NCBI RefSeq assembly: GCF_900143245.1
Contig: NZ_FRDK01000001.1
Coordinates: 186,001 to 250,000, forward strand
Source: Flavobacterium fryxellicola
GTDB lineage: Bacteria > Bacteroidota > Bacteroidia > Flavobacteriales > Flavobacteriaceae
Reading direction: 5' to 3'
Length of the DNA stretch: 64,000 bases
Shown: piece by piece, positions 8,864 through 17,157 of the stretch
How positions within the stretch are numbered: the first letter of the stretch is position 1
Layout of the letters: the number at the start of each line of letters is the position of its first letter
Position numbers and translations under genes: made by a program
The notes under the pieces: model-generated
What the model saw: the letters and a program-made list of their open reading frames with translations, nothing else
The model's database searches: none
Told to the model about the DNA's origin: nothing

Positions 8864-9971
8864 AGTAATTATGATTACAGTTGTTTTATTTATGATCCTT
8901 GCGATTTATTCCATTTCAATTGGAATTTTAATTTATGGCTTTACCAAAGTAAATACAATTAATTATACTGGCTTAAAGCCAAAAACAAAATTCTCGATTA
9001 TTGTACCGTTTCGGAATGAAGCCGAAAATTTGCCTATTTTGTTGAACAGTATATCCCAATTAGATTATCCAACAGAAATGTTTAAAGTGATTTTAGTCGA
9101 TGATGAATCTGAGGAAGAGTACCAAGTTCAGGACACGAAATACGAAGTTTGTATTGTAAAAAACATCCGGATTTCAAATTCTCCAAAAAAAGATGCAATA
9201 GTAACCGCCATGCAAATCGTAAATACTCCCTGGATTGTCACCACTGATGCAGATTGTACGGTTACTAAAAATTGGTTGTTGACCTTGGACAATTACATTC
9301 AGCTTCATGACACAAGCATGATTGCTGGGGCCGTTACCTATAATTGTACTAATTCGTTCTTACATCATTTTCAGCAATTGGATTTAACGAGTTTACAGGG
9401 TGCAACCATTGGCAGTTTTGGTATCAAGAAAGGTTTTATGTGCAATGGCGCTAATTTTGCCTATACCAAATCTTTTTTTCAAAAACTAAATGGATTTCAA
9501 GGAAATGATTCAATCGCTAGTGGAGATGATGTGTTCCTGCTGCAAAAAGCGATAGCACAATTTCCCGAAAAAGTGCATTATTTGAAGTCGGAAAACACCA
9601 TTGTACACACAAAACCGCTGGATAACTGGGACTCTTTATTTGATCAAAGAGTGCGTTGGGCTTCAAAAACAAGTTCGTATCAAAGTAGTTTTGGTAAGGC
9701 TTTAGGATTAATTGTTTTTGGAGGGAATTCGGTTATTGTTGTGGGTTGTGGGTTGTGGGTTGTGGGTTGTGTTCCATATAAAAACTTGCTTTTTCTTTTT
9801 TTGGTAAAATTCAGTATCGACACTATTTTGCTGTACAAATCGAATCAATTTTTGACAACAAACAAAATGCGTTTCTTAGTACTGAGCAGTTTACTGTATC
9901 CGTTTTTCAGTACTGCCGTGGCTTTGTATTCGTTATTTGGAAAATACGAATGGAAAGGGAGAAAATTTTAG
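8838..9971 (+). CDS. Family 2 glycosyltransferase, membrane-anchored
   Basis: The 377-residue protein has an N-terminal membrane segment (about 11-36), a GT-A catalytic domain and C-terminal membrane segments. Visible catalytic motifs are VDDES at 87-91, DAD at 137-139 and QRVRW at 270-274, the last typical of processive or lipid-linked GT2 enzymes. The ATG at 8838 overlaps the previous gene by 26 bases; an ATG at 8871, eight bases past that stop, is equally possible. Codons 301-311 are made from four copies of GTGGGTT, so gain or loss of a unit would shift the frame and remove the C-terminal membrane part. Substrate is unknown. Confidence 0.85.
   Translation: MQREKQFYKVIMITVVLFMILAIYSISIGILIYGFTKVNTINYTGLKPKTKFSIIVPFRNEAENLPILLNSISQLDYPTEMFKVILVDDESEEEYQVQDTKYEVCIVKNIRISNSPKKDAIVTAMQIVNTPWIVTTDADCTVTKNWLLTLDNYIQLHDTSMIAGAVTYNCTNSFLHHFQQLDLTSLQGATIGSFGIKKGFMCNGANFAYTKSFFQKLNGFQGNDSIASGDDVFLLQKAIAQFPEKVHYLKSENTIVHTKPLDNWDSLFDQRVRWASKTSSYQSSFGKALGLIVFGGNSVIVVGCGLWVVGCVPYKNLLFLFLVKFSIDTILLYKSNQFLTTNKMRFLVLSSLLYPFFSTAVALYSLFGKYEWKGRKF
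9741..9768 (+). repeat. Heptanucleotide tandem repeat (GTGGGTT)x4 inside the GT2 gene
   Basis: Four exact copies of GTGGGTT, followed by a partial GTG, lie within the coding frame and encode VVGCGLWVVGC. The unit length is not a multiple of three. Confidence 0.9.
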
Positions 9972-10027
9972 ATCGCAGATTTTTGATTTCAGATGTACTG
10001 ACAACTACACTGATAGTTTTCACTAAA

Positions 10028-10110
10028 CCCTAGCCCAGATGGAAACGGCATCCTTTTTCTTTTTTTCTTTAAAAAAGGAAAAGATACAGTGAACAGCTGG
10101 AAATAGCTCC
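10028..10110. repeat. Dispersed intergenic element, copy 1
   Basis: It begins CCTAGCCCAGATGG and ends CAGCTGGAAATAGCTCC, with a centre of T-rich then A-rich sequence that can fold on itself (CTTTTTCTTTTTT against AAAAAAGGAAAAG). A second copy with the same ends is at 51863-52007. It lies between convergent genes. Confidence 0.7.
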
Positions 10111-10119
10111 AAAAAACTA

Positions 10120-10596
10120 CTACTCTACTTTAAGAATCACCGGAAGAATAAATTGGGTTTTTACTGGAATTCCACGTTTGATGGCTGGATTAACTTTTGG
10201 AAAATCGACTAAACGCACTTTTAAGATACTGTCAATTTTGATTCTGTCATAAGCAACCGAATCCTTTGGAAACTGAGGCTCAAATTGCATGGTGGCGTTA
10301 GGAAAAATAGTGACTTTTACTTCAATCGTATCCAATTCCGGATAGAGAACCGAAAGAGTGTCAACGCTTAATTTTTCTTGAATTAGTTGCGTTAGAACCT
10401 CAAAAAAGCATTGCTGACGTTGCGCTTTATTGTCTATTTTTTCGCAATCTACAACGGATGGGTATTCATCAACTTCTTTCCAGTTGATGGATTTCAGTTC
10501 CTTTTGCAACAATTCCTTTTCCGAGGGAATTTGCTTGTCAAAGTACTGACAGGAATTGAAAAGTAAAAATACTAAAAAAAGGTAATATTGCTTCAA
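10120..10596 (-). CDS. Unknown lipoprotein with TonB-C-like tail
   Basis: I do not recognise this gene. With the TTG at 10596 the 158-residue product starts with a short hydrophobic signal and a lipobox ending FNSC, so it would be a lipoprotein. A TTG at 10638 is also in frame and directly abuts the upstream stop. The middle is acidic and hydrophilic with two Cys (DCEKID, QQCFFE). The C-terminus (FPKVNPAIKRGIPVKTQF) has the pattern of the TonB C-terminal domain, where a basic G-x-P-V-K segment precedes the last strand. It adjoins another unknown exported protein, so the two probably form an operon. Confidence 0.6.
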   Translation of the reverse strand: MKQYYLFLVFLLFNSCQYFDKQIPSEKELLQKELKSINWKEVDEYPSVVDCEKIDNKAQRQQCFFEVLTQLIQEKLSVDTLSVLYPELDTIEVKVTIFPNATMQFEPQFPKDSVAYDRIKIDSILKVRLVDFPKVNPAIKRGIPVKTQFILPVILKVE

Positions 10597-10638
10597 GGTT
10601 AAGTTTTTGAATTGGACTAATAGTGCATAAAAATACAA

Positions 10639-11028
10639 TTATTTTTTTTGAGATGCTTTAGAAAGCAAATAATCTTCGTAAGATTCAGCGAACCATTTCT
10701 TTTTATTTTTATCAGCGATTTCCATTTGATCTGGATATAAAGCTGCAAGTCGATCTGAAAAAATTGCAATTTGAATGGTATATTTATAGAACTCCTGCTT
10801 TGTCAAAACTAAATTAGAATTGGATTTTTTGTCAAAAAATTCAAAAAAAAGTGCATCAAACTCTTTCAATGAAAAATTTAATACTTTTACTCTATTTTCA
10901 TTGTAAATGGTCTCTTTTAAAAGCACGTCATTGCTATATACAATTTTTTCCTGGGCATTCACGGTCAAATAAGAAAAAGTAAAAAAGAAAATGATCAAAA
11001 CTAAAGAACTAAATTTTATCCGTTTCAT
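10639..11028 (-). CDS. Unknown small exported protein
   Basis: Not recognised. The 129-residue product has a clear signal peptide (KFSSLVLIIFFFTFSYL, with likely cleavage after VNA-Q at about residue 25) and a mature part of about 100 residues that is mostly helical and charged, with no cysteines and a Lys-rich end. The stop codon is immediately followed by the coding frame of the next gene, so expression is probably coupled. Its upstream region faces DUF456 on the other strand with about 50 bases between the two starts, a divergent promoter arrangement. Confidence 0.65.
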   Translation of the reverse strand: MKRIKFSSLVLIIFFFTFSYLTVNAQEKIVYSNDVLLKETIYNENRVKVLNFSLKEFDALFFEFFDKKSNSNLVLTKQEFYKYTIQIAIFSDRLAALYPDQMEIADKNKKKWFAESYEDYLLSKASQKK

Positions 11029-11079
11029 AAGCTAGTTACGTGTTGCTTTTATGTTTTCAAAATTACTAAAAATAAATTT

Positions 11080-11580
11080 ATGGATATCTTACTTTTAATT
11101 CTAGGTTTCGCGTGCATTATAATGGGCTTATTAGGTAGTTTTTTACCGGTTTTGCCCGGGCCAAGCATGAGCTGGATTGGTTTAGCACTACTCTATTTTA
11201 CAAATGCTGTTCCTGCTAATTATTGGATTCTTGGGATTACTTTAGTGATTACTATAATTGTATCTGTTTTAGATTACGTGATTCCGGCTAAAGGCACTAA
11301 AAAATTTGGAGGCAGTTCTTACGGTATTTGGGGGACAAACATTGGCTTAGTTATTGGGATTATTGCTCCCGTTCCTTTTGGCTTCCTTATAGGTCCGTTT
11401 GTGGGTGCTTTGATCGGAGAACTTATTTTTGATTACAAAGACCACAACAGAGCGTTGAAAGCCGCTACAGGTTCCTTTGTTGGGTTTCTAGCTTCTACTT
11501 TTATGAAGTTTTTGATTTGCGTACTGTTTCTGGGATTATATGGATCGATTGTTTGGCACTATAAATCTGAATTATTTTAA
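11080..11580 (+). CDS. DUF456 family membrane protein
   Basis: A 166-residue protein with four or five hydrophobic segments and the repeated glycine-rich DUF456 pattern: GLLGSFLPVLPGPSMSWIGL near residues 17-36, and GLVIGIIAPVPFGFLIGPFVGALIGEL near 90-117. A similar Gly-rich helix packing is seen in glycine-zipper proteins. The function of the family is not established. It is transcribed alone, divergent from the two unknown exported proteins. Confidence 0.85.
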   Translation: MDILLLILGFACIIMGLLGSFLPVLPGPSMSWIGLALLYFTNAVPANYWILGITLVITIIVSVLDYVIPAKGTKKFGGSSYGIWGTNIGLVIGIIAPVPFGFLIGPFVGALIGELIFDYKDHNRALKAATGSFVGFLASTFMKFLICVLFLGLYGSIVWHYKSELF

Positions 11581-12041
11581 CAGCTTCTAAAAAGGTTTGT
11601 ATTCCTATTTATAAGGCGACAAAAATTTTCCTTAAATATTTTATTGCGAGTCTACTTCTGATAAAAACAAATTGAAGGTTACTATTTTAACCTTCCAAAA
11701 TATTATTTTATCAAAAAAATAGCAGGCGAAATCACCAATTACGATGGAATGATTTCCTTTTTAGAAAGCAAGATTGAATTTAATGCTAATTTAGATGAAT
11801 ATTAAATTGTCTTTAACAACTAAAATAACGAAGTTTATATTTGAACTTTGACCAATGTAACGTGCTATTCTATGCTTTTTTAAATTTCAACAATAAAAAA
11901 AGATTTAATTTATCTGTAAAATGATACTTTTAACAAGCTAAGATAAAAATTTTTTTATCCAAAAAATTTAAACTATCGTACGATACGATTTTAAATATTC
12001 AAAAACATCAATTAAATTTATAAAAAAATACGGACGATATT
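11581..12041. other. A+T-rich spacer with a possible gene remnant
   Basis: No complete gene. An open frame of 45 codons on the plus strand (11668-11805, ending FLESKIEFNANLDEY and a stop) reads like protein but has no start codon except an internal ATG, so it may be the 3' remnant of a lost gene. The rest is very A+T-rich; I see no terminator for DUF456 and no clear promoter box for the methyltransferase. Confidence 0.4.
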
Positions 12042-12971
12042 ATGCATCAACTTCACAATTGCCCAATTTGCAACTCGCAGACTATCAATTCTTATATTCA
12101 AACAACAGCTCAAATGCATTCAAGCAAAGAATTGTTTAATTTTGATCAGTGTGCCGAATGTCAACTGGTTTTCTTAAACCCAAGAGTTGAATTAGACGAA
12201 TTAAAAAACTACTACACTTCTCATTACCTGCCTTACAGAGGTTCTGAAGCGTGGGGAAAATTTGAGAAATTAGTTGAAGGAAGCCAGCAAAAGTTAGATT
12301 TAAAACGAGTGCAGCGGGTAAGAGATACTCATTTAATTTCGTCAGAGTCGTTAATTTTAGATGTTGGTTGTGGTAAACCATCTTTTTTGAAAGCTTGTCA
12401 GCAAAAGTTACATTGCCAAGCAATGGGGATTGACTTTAGTAACGAAGGATGGAAAGAGCAAGAGGCCAGTTTTGAAGGATTAGATTTGCGAGTAGCAGAA
12501 ATTAAAGAGTTATCAAGTAATTTGCAACCCGATGTTATCACGATGTGGCATTATCTGGAGCACGACTACACTCCATTAGAAAATCTTACCTATTTAAAAT
12601 CTATTGCGAAACCATCAACAACACTTGTTATTGAAGTTCCCAATTTTGATTCTACCAGTAGAAAAAAATACAACGAAAATTGGGCCGGCTGGCACACACC
12701 GCGTCATATTTCATTATTTTCTCCTAACAACATAGAAATGTTACTTAATAAAAGCGGATGGAAAGTCACCAAACTATTAACTCATGGCACCATGGATCCT
12801 TACCTACTCTATTGGATGAGCGAAATGGAAAAAAAGGGAATACAATGGGATAAAAACATGGAAGACGAATTTTGGAATTTTATGGTTGGAATGGTACAGT
12901 TCATGCCCAAAAAATGGATGGAAAAGAAATCATCTCTCGGCATCATGACCGTAATTGCAACGCCAAATTAA
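12042..12971 (+). CDS. Class I SAM-dependent methyltransferase with N-terminal zinc ribbon
   Basis: The 309-residue protein opens with a CX2C pair (NCPICNS) and a second pair (CAEC) about 30 residues on, a likely zinc ribbon, followed by a family-23 methyltransferase domain. The SAM-binding motif is ILDVGCGKPSFLKACQ near residues 105-120; MWHYLEHDYTPLENL is the post-I region. Such proteins often act in O-antigen, sugar or natural-product methylation, but no sugar gene is next to it. It faces the carotenoid cluster tail-to-tail, six bases from the CrtA-like stop, so a link to carotenoid modification is possible but unsupported. Confidence 0.8.
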   Translation: MHQLHNCPICNSQTINSYIQTTAQMHSSKELFNFDQCAECQLVFLNPRVELDELKNYYTSHYLPYRGSEAWGKFEKLVEGSQQKLDLKRVQRVRDTHLISSESLILDVGCGKPSFLKACQQKLHCQAMGIDFSNEGWKEQEASFEGLDLRVAEIKELSSNLQPDVITMWHYLEHDYTPLENLTYLKSIAKPSTTLVIEVPNFDSTSRKKYNENWAGWHTPRHISLFSPNNIEMLLNKSGWKVTKLLTHGTMDPYLLYWMSEMEKKGIQWDKNMEDEFWNFMVGMVQFMPKKWMEKKSSLGIMTVIATPN

Positions 12972-12977
12972 CGAATT

Positions 12978-13685
12978 TTATAAACTTAACAGATCTTTAC
13001 CTTCCCAAGTTCCGGATGATTTATAGGGTTGAAACCTAGAAAAAAGTTCTTCTGAATACCATTCATATTTGCGTGTTTTCTTAATGGCTTCTTTATGTTG
13101 CTTGCTTTTATATGCAAATTGTTTTACCGAGTCAAAATCCTTCCACAAACTGAAAGTCGCCATTTGAATAATGGGAACCTCGCCAACACCTTTAGTGTAG
13201 ATCAAGCCTTCATTTCCGTTTAAACCCTCTTCAGAAGTGGGAACGTATTTCCAAAACTTTATAAGCCAGTTCCATTTTATGGTTGCTCGAGTAATAATTG
13301 CAATCGGTGAATTTTGTTCTAGTTCCGCACCTGTTTCAAAAGGATTTTTGCCAACCCAAGTCCCAACTGCTGAAATATTTTTCATGTAAAGTGTATATAT
13401 TTCCGCTGTATGTTTCTCATACTGTTTCATCAAATCAGAAGATGAAAAAAAGGTTTGGGCTGCTTCTTCTGATTCCCAAACTTGTAGTAAACAATATACA
13501 GACCAATCAGGCATAGGGTTGAAACCTCTTTCTTTTCCACTGCCCATCAATCTGTAAAAAGTCAAACCCTTTACTTTTTTTAAATCTTTATTAGCGAATT
13601 GCATCATGCCAAAGCCCCAAGCTTTATCGCTAAATGAAGCATATCTAAAAAAGGTAATTGTACTAATTTGTTTGCTCATGATCAA
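12978..13685 (-). CDS. Spheroidene monooxygenase (CrtA)-like protein
   Basis: The 235-residue protein resembles CrtA, an oxygen-dependent heme-containing carotenoid monooxygenase known from purple bacteria. Shared features visible here are FYRLMGSGKERGFNP, the GTWVGKNPF turn, RATIKWNWLIKFW, KGVGEVPIIQMATFSLW, and the end WYSEELFSRFQPY followed by GTWEGKDLL. In the flavobacterial setting, next to cruF and crtD, such a protein is a candidate 2'-hydroxylase or ketolase on the acyclic end of the carotenoid. That is inference from context. It is the last gene of the carotenoid block; an ATG two codons in (13679) is an alternative start. Confidence 0.75.
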   Translation of the reverse strand: MIMSKQISTITFFRYASFSDKAWGFGMMQFANKDLKKVKGLTFYRLMGSGKERGFNPMPDWSVYCLLQVWESEEAAQTFFSSSDLMKQYEKHTAEIYTLYMKNISAVGTWVGKNPFETGAELEQNSPIAIITRATIKWNWLIKFWKYVPTSEEGLNGNEGLIYTKGVGEVPIIQMATFSLWKDFDSVKQFAYKSKQHKEAIKKTRKYEWYSEELFSRFQPYKSSGTWEGKDLLSL

Positions 13686-13757
13686 ATAGGTTCTAATTAA
13701 TTATAGTTGGAAGTTAGGGATATATGGTGCCACTAATTTTTGAATCGACACGTAGAT

Positions 13758-14399
13758 TTAAGTGATTAAAAAATATAATGCAACAAAAAAAACAAATTGT
13801 GCAAGGAGAATGACAAAACTAATTTTAGGATTTATTTTAGGACGAAAAAAGTAAATCAACCCATGAATAAAACTACTGGTTGCAAACCACATCACGTAGT
13901 TTTGAAATGGAACTATACTGTTTTCCCAACCCCAAAAGCCCAATTTCATAGCAACCGGTTCAATAAAAAAGTCCAAGGCAGTCATTATCATAGAAGGGAA
14001 AATGACTAATAAAAGTGGCCTTTTAGTAAAATACTGAACGACACCATGAGAACTTAATGATAAAAATAGCCAATTGACACCAATCACTAACGGTGTTTCA
14101 AAAACTTTAATTCCAAATAAATTACCATACGAATAGCTTCCAAATAGCACACCTGTGGCCACTCCAACTGCCTCAACTGTATATCCTATCAAAAAAATTA
14201 GCAACGATAACATTAAAAACTTTTTACTAAAATCATTATTTACTTTGTAAAAAACAAATAGCGTTAGCACTAAATTAAGAGGTGTAAGTGGCAAAAAGAA
14301 ATTTTTATATTCATGCAGCGCTATTCCGAGTGTTCCAAAAAAATAGAACAACAGCAAAATCCCAATCCAACGATTTTCTATTGATATGTTTTTTATCAT
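13758..14399 (-). CDS. cruF: Carotenoid 1',2'-hydratase family protein (CruF)
   Basis: A 213-residue membrane protein with about seven hydrophobic segments, of the carotenoid biosynthesis family (DUF422) to which CruF belongs. CruF adds water across the 1',2' double bond of the psi end of gamma-carotene-type molecules. Family features are GYTVEAVGVATGVLFGSYSY near 72-91 and TALDFFIEPVAMKLGFW near 139-155, including the acidic DFFIEP. Its start overlaps the crtD stop by four bases (ATGA), so the two are translationally coupled. This supports sequential hydration and desaturation of the same end. Confidence 0.85.
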   Translation of the reverse strand: MIKNISIENRWIGILLLFYFFGTLGIALHEYKNFFLPLTPLNLVLTLFVFYKVNNDFSKKFLMLSLLIFLIGYTVEAVGVATGVLFGSYSYGNLFGIKVFETPLVIGVNWLFLSLSSHGVVQYFTKRPLLLVIFPSMIMTALDFFIEPVAMKLGFWGWENSIVPFQNYVMWFATSSFIHGLIYFFRPKINPKISFVILLAQFVFFVALYFLIT

Positions 14400-15856
14400 T
14401 TTACGAGTTTATCAATAATTTTTGCAGATAATAAAGCCAAAGGAATCCCACCACCTGGATGCACACTACCACCACAAAAAAACAGATTCTTGTACTGGGA
14501 AGAAAAATTCTTGTGGCGAAAAAAAGCTGCAAACCTATTGTTGCTTGACGTTCCGTATAGAGATCCTTTATACGAATACGTTTTATCTTGTATGAGTTGT
14601 GGGGTTAATTGTTGCTCAAATTGGATTAGATCCTCTATACTTTCACCCAAATTTCTTGAAATTTTGCTTAAAATATTTTTTCTAGCTTCGGCAATTAAAC
14701 TATCCCAATCTTGACCGTAAACGGATGGGACATTAATCATTACAAACCAGTTTTCTTTTCCTTTGGGAGCATCTCCTTCATTTTTTTTACTGGTAATGTT
14801 GATATAGATGGTTGGATCCTCGTAGATTGTTTTGGTTTCAAAAATATGATCAAATTCCGCTTTATAATCCTCAGTGAACATAATGTTATGCACATCCAAT
14901 TGCGAAAATTCTTTATTGACTCCCCAATAAAAAATAAGCGCAGAACTCGATCTTTCTTGTTTATCTACCTCTTTTAATTTTTTTGCAGAAGGAATTAATT
15001 TTTCATAAACGGTATGAATGTCAGCATTACATACGATAAGATCAGCAGCGTAATTACAAGATGCTGTAGTAACGCTTTTTGCCAAATTATTTTCAGTTCC
15101 AATCGCAATAACTTCTTGATTAAAATGAAATTCAACACCAATTTCTTTGGCTAGTTTCACCAAACTATTAGTGATCTCGTGCATACCGCCTCGAGGTAAG
15201 TAAGCACCAAGACCAAACTCTAGATGTGGAATTATATTCAATATTCCTGGCGCTTTATACGGATTAGATCCATTATAGGTGGCATATCTGTTAAACAACC
15301 GAATCGTTTTTGAATCGGTAAAGGTATTTTCATTGACCTGATTCATTGAATTAAAAATATTCAAAAACGGCATTTTGAATACTGCGACCAAAGTCGAAAA
15401 AGAAAGGAACGAATTTATTTTATGCAGTGATTTATTAAGAAATTGATCTTTAGTAGCGCCATAAATGAAGGCACTTTTATTTAAATGCTTTTTCACTTTT
15501 TCGGCAGAATCAGTTGTTTTCCGTTCGATTTCTGCTGCAAAAGCTTCGATATCTGAACTTGCTATGATCTGTGTTCCATCCTCATAAAAATAATTACATA
15601 ACACATCGAGTTGATCAAAATTGAAATAATCAGAAGACTTTTTTCCAGAAAGATCAAAAAGTTCGGTAACTAAATTAGGCATTGTAAAAAGAGACGGTCC
15701 AGCATCAAACCTAAAACCATTCCCACTAATTTGGGTTAGTTTTCCACCAGGATAGGAGTTTTTTTCAAGAACTTGAACAGCGTAACCCTTGTTTTGCAAT
15801 CGAATTGCCGCGGCAAGTCCCGCAATTCCAGAACCAACAATAATTGCCTGCTTCAT
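14396..15856 (-). CDS. crtD: Carotenoid 3,4-desaturase (CrtD-type)
   Basis: An FAD-dependent phytoene-desaturase-family enzyme of 486 residues. The dinucleotide-binding motif GSGIAG is at 8-13, followed by LEKNSYPGGKL and FDAGPSLFTMP; the C-terminal FAD motif is FFCGGSVHPGGGIPLALLSA. CrtI and CrtD are close relatives. I favour CrtD (1-hydroxycarotenoid 3,4-desaturase) because the gene is fused in translation to cruF and no crtB is adjacent. The ATG at 15856 is placed right before the Rossmann strand; the frame extends to 15889 but the family begins here. Confidence 0.8.
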   Translation of the reverse strand: MKQAIIVGSGIAGLAAAIRLQNKGYAVQVLEKNSYPGGKLTQISGNGFRFDAGPSLFTMPNLVTELFDLSGKKSSDYFNFDQLDVLCNYFYEDGTQIIASSDIEAFAAEIERKTTDSAEKVKKHLNKSAFIYGATKDQFLNKSLHKINSFLSFSTLVAVFKMPFLNIFNSMNQVNENTFTDSKTIRLFNRYATYNGSNPYKAPGILNIIPHLEFGLGAYLPRGGMHEITNSLVKLAKEIGVEFHFNQEVIAIGTENNLAKSVTTASCNYAADLIVCNADIHTVYEKLIPSAKKLKEVDKQERSSSALIFYWGVNKEFSQLDVHNIMFTEDYKAEFDHIFETKTIYEDPTIYINITSKKNEGDAPKGKENWFVMINVPSVYGQDWDSLIAEARKNILSKISRNLGESIEDLIQFEQQLTPQLIQDKTYSYKGSLYGTSSNNRFAAFFRHKNFSSQYKNLFFCGGSVHPGGGIPLALLSAKIIDKLVK

Positions 15857-16006
15857 AAAGGTTTTACTATTAAAAAAATGTCGTTGCAAAAGATAGCTTT
15901 AACGATTAGTTTTCGAAACTACGAACTGTGGTGCTGTTGAAAATATTTGTGATTTAAAAGATAAGCTAAGAAAATTTGTTGAACAATATTTTATAAACTT
16001 CTCGTT

Positions 16007-16465
16007 TTAAACATTTACTTTTTTAAGTTCCTGTCTTAAAAACTTCCATGGAACAATCAACATTCCAAAACACTCGCCTTCCTCTTTTCCCCTATGTTTG
16101 TGATGCACTTTGTGCGCTCTACGAATCGCTTTTAAATAAACATTTTCAGTATTTCTAAACCATTTAAATCTTTGATGAATAAAGACTTCGTGAACTAAAA
16201 AATAAGCTAGTCCATAAGCTAATATGCCAAAACCAATATACATCACTGTCCAGTACCCATACATTGAACCTAACATAATGCACAGCCAAGATGGAATCGC
16301 ATAAATTAGAAAAAAAGCATCATTTTTTTCAAAAAAGACTTCCTTATTGGGGGTATGATGATCAAAATGTAAATTCCATAAAAAACCATGCATTACATAT
16401 TTATGTGTAAGCCAAGCCATAAATTCCATTCCCCAAAAAGTTAAAAAAATAATTATAAAACCCAT
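16007..16465 (-). CDS. crtZ: Beta-carotene 3-hydroxylase
   Basis: A non-heme di-iron membrane hydroxylase of the fatty-acid hydroxylase superfamily that adds 3-OH to beta-rings, giving zeaxanthin-type products. All four histidine clusters are visible: HKYVMH, HFDHH, HEVFIHQR and HKVHHKH. With the ATG at 16465 the product has 152 residues, normal for the family; the frame extends to a TTG at 16519, which is less likely. It is the first gene of the minus-strand carotenoid block, 150 bases ahead of crtD. Confidence 0.93.
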   Translation of the reverse strand: MGFIIIFLTFWGMEFMAWLTHKYVMHGFLWNLHFDHHTPNKEVFFEKNDAFFLIYAIPSWLCIMLGSMYGYWTVMYIGFGILAYGLAYFLVHEVFIHQRFKWFRNTENVYLKAIRRAHKVHHKHRGKEEGECFGMLIVPWKFLRQELKKVNV

Positions 16466-16773
16466 ACCTATTAATTTTAAAATCAAACAAAGATTAAATG
16501 TATTTTTTAGATTGAACAATCAATAAAACAGGAACTGTTGTTATGATTGTCGTTTTTTTATAATAAAGCTGTAAGTATAAAAATGGATTGTAAAGGTAAG
16601 AATTTAAAAAGATAATCTTTACTTATTTAATCTAGTATATTTGGATGAAAGCTAAAAGTTTTGGGGAAATATTAAAATGTTAATTTTTGCATTTTAGATT
16701 GATATACAAATGCAAAAGTTTTGTTCTTGATCCGTTTTTGTTATCATTCCCGTTTATTAAAGTTATCAAAATC
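16466..16773. other. Spacer upstream of crtZ with a 10-bp inverted repeat
   Basis: No gene. TTTTGCATTT at 16685-16694 and AAATGCAAAA at 16708-16717 form a perfect inverted repeat with a 13-base spacer. It lies about 220 bases upstream of crtZ and could be an operator or a terminator-like hairpin; it lacks a T-run. Confidence 0.4.
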
Positions 16774-16800
16774 AAAAAAGCCTTTCGGTTACGAAAGACT
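16774..16800 (-). terminator. Terminator of tRNA-Asp (copy 1)
   Basis: Read on the minus strand: AGTCTTTCG pairs with CGAAAGGCT over a four-base loop, then six T. Nearly identical to the hairpin at 17118-17146. Confidence 0.8.
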
Positions 16801-16814
16801 TCTTTTCTTACTAG

Positions 16815-16888
16815 CGGTCTGGACGGGACTCGAACCCGCGACCCCATGCGTGACAGGCATGTATTCTAACCAACTGAACTACCAAACC
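16815..16888 (-). tRNA. tRNA-Asp (GTC), copy 1
   Basis: On the minus strand the cloverleaf can be drawn by eye: acceptor GGTTTGG with CCAGACC, anticodon arm ATGCCTGTCACGCAT with anticodon GTC, and T-arm GCGGGTTCGAGTCCCGT. Length is 74 bases with discriminator G, and CCA is not encoded. Identical to the copy at 17158-17231. Confidence 0.95.
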
Positions 16889-16965
16889 AGTATTTTTTTA
16901 ACCTGTAACTACCTAACTCTCTATCCTAAAGACTCTTCGAAACCGTCTCGTCCTAAAAGCGAGAA

Positions 16966-16988
16966 GACAGGCATGTATTCTAACCAAC
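16966..16988 (-). pseudogene. tRNA-Asp remnant
   Basis: These 23 bases are identical to the part of tRNA-Asp running from the D-arm into the anticodon GTC; the sequences on both sides do not complete a tRNA. A further weak match to the tRNA 5' end lies at 17041-17059. Likely the remains of a third tandem copy. Confidence 0.65.
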
Positions 16989-17005
16989 ATCCTTTATTTT
17001 AAATC

Positions 17006-17037
17006 AAAAAAGCTATTCGCCGAGGCGAAAAGCTTTT
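17006..17037 (-). terminator. Hairpin between the tRNA-Asp copies
   Basis: AAAGCTATTCGCC and GGCGAAAAGCTTT pair with one mismatch around a tiny loop. Read on the minus strand it is followed by T-residues. The stem differs from the other two tRNA terminators. Confidence 0.65.
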
Positions 17038-17117
17038 CATTGGTCTAACTACTAAACCCGCTACGAGTTACAAATTCGTAGCAAACAACACAACTAACGT
17101 TAAAAACCTTAAGGGGC

Positions 17118-17146
17118 AAAAAAGCCTTTCTGTTACGAAAGGCTTT
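17118..17146 (-). terminator. Terminator of tRNA-Asp (copy 2)
   Basis: AAAGCCTTTC and GAAAGGCTTT pair around a six-base loop with a T-run on the minus strand. It lies just after the tRNA gene. Confidence 0.85.
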
Positions 17147-17157
17147 CCCCAATATTG

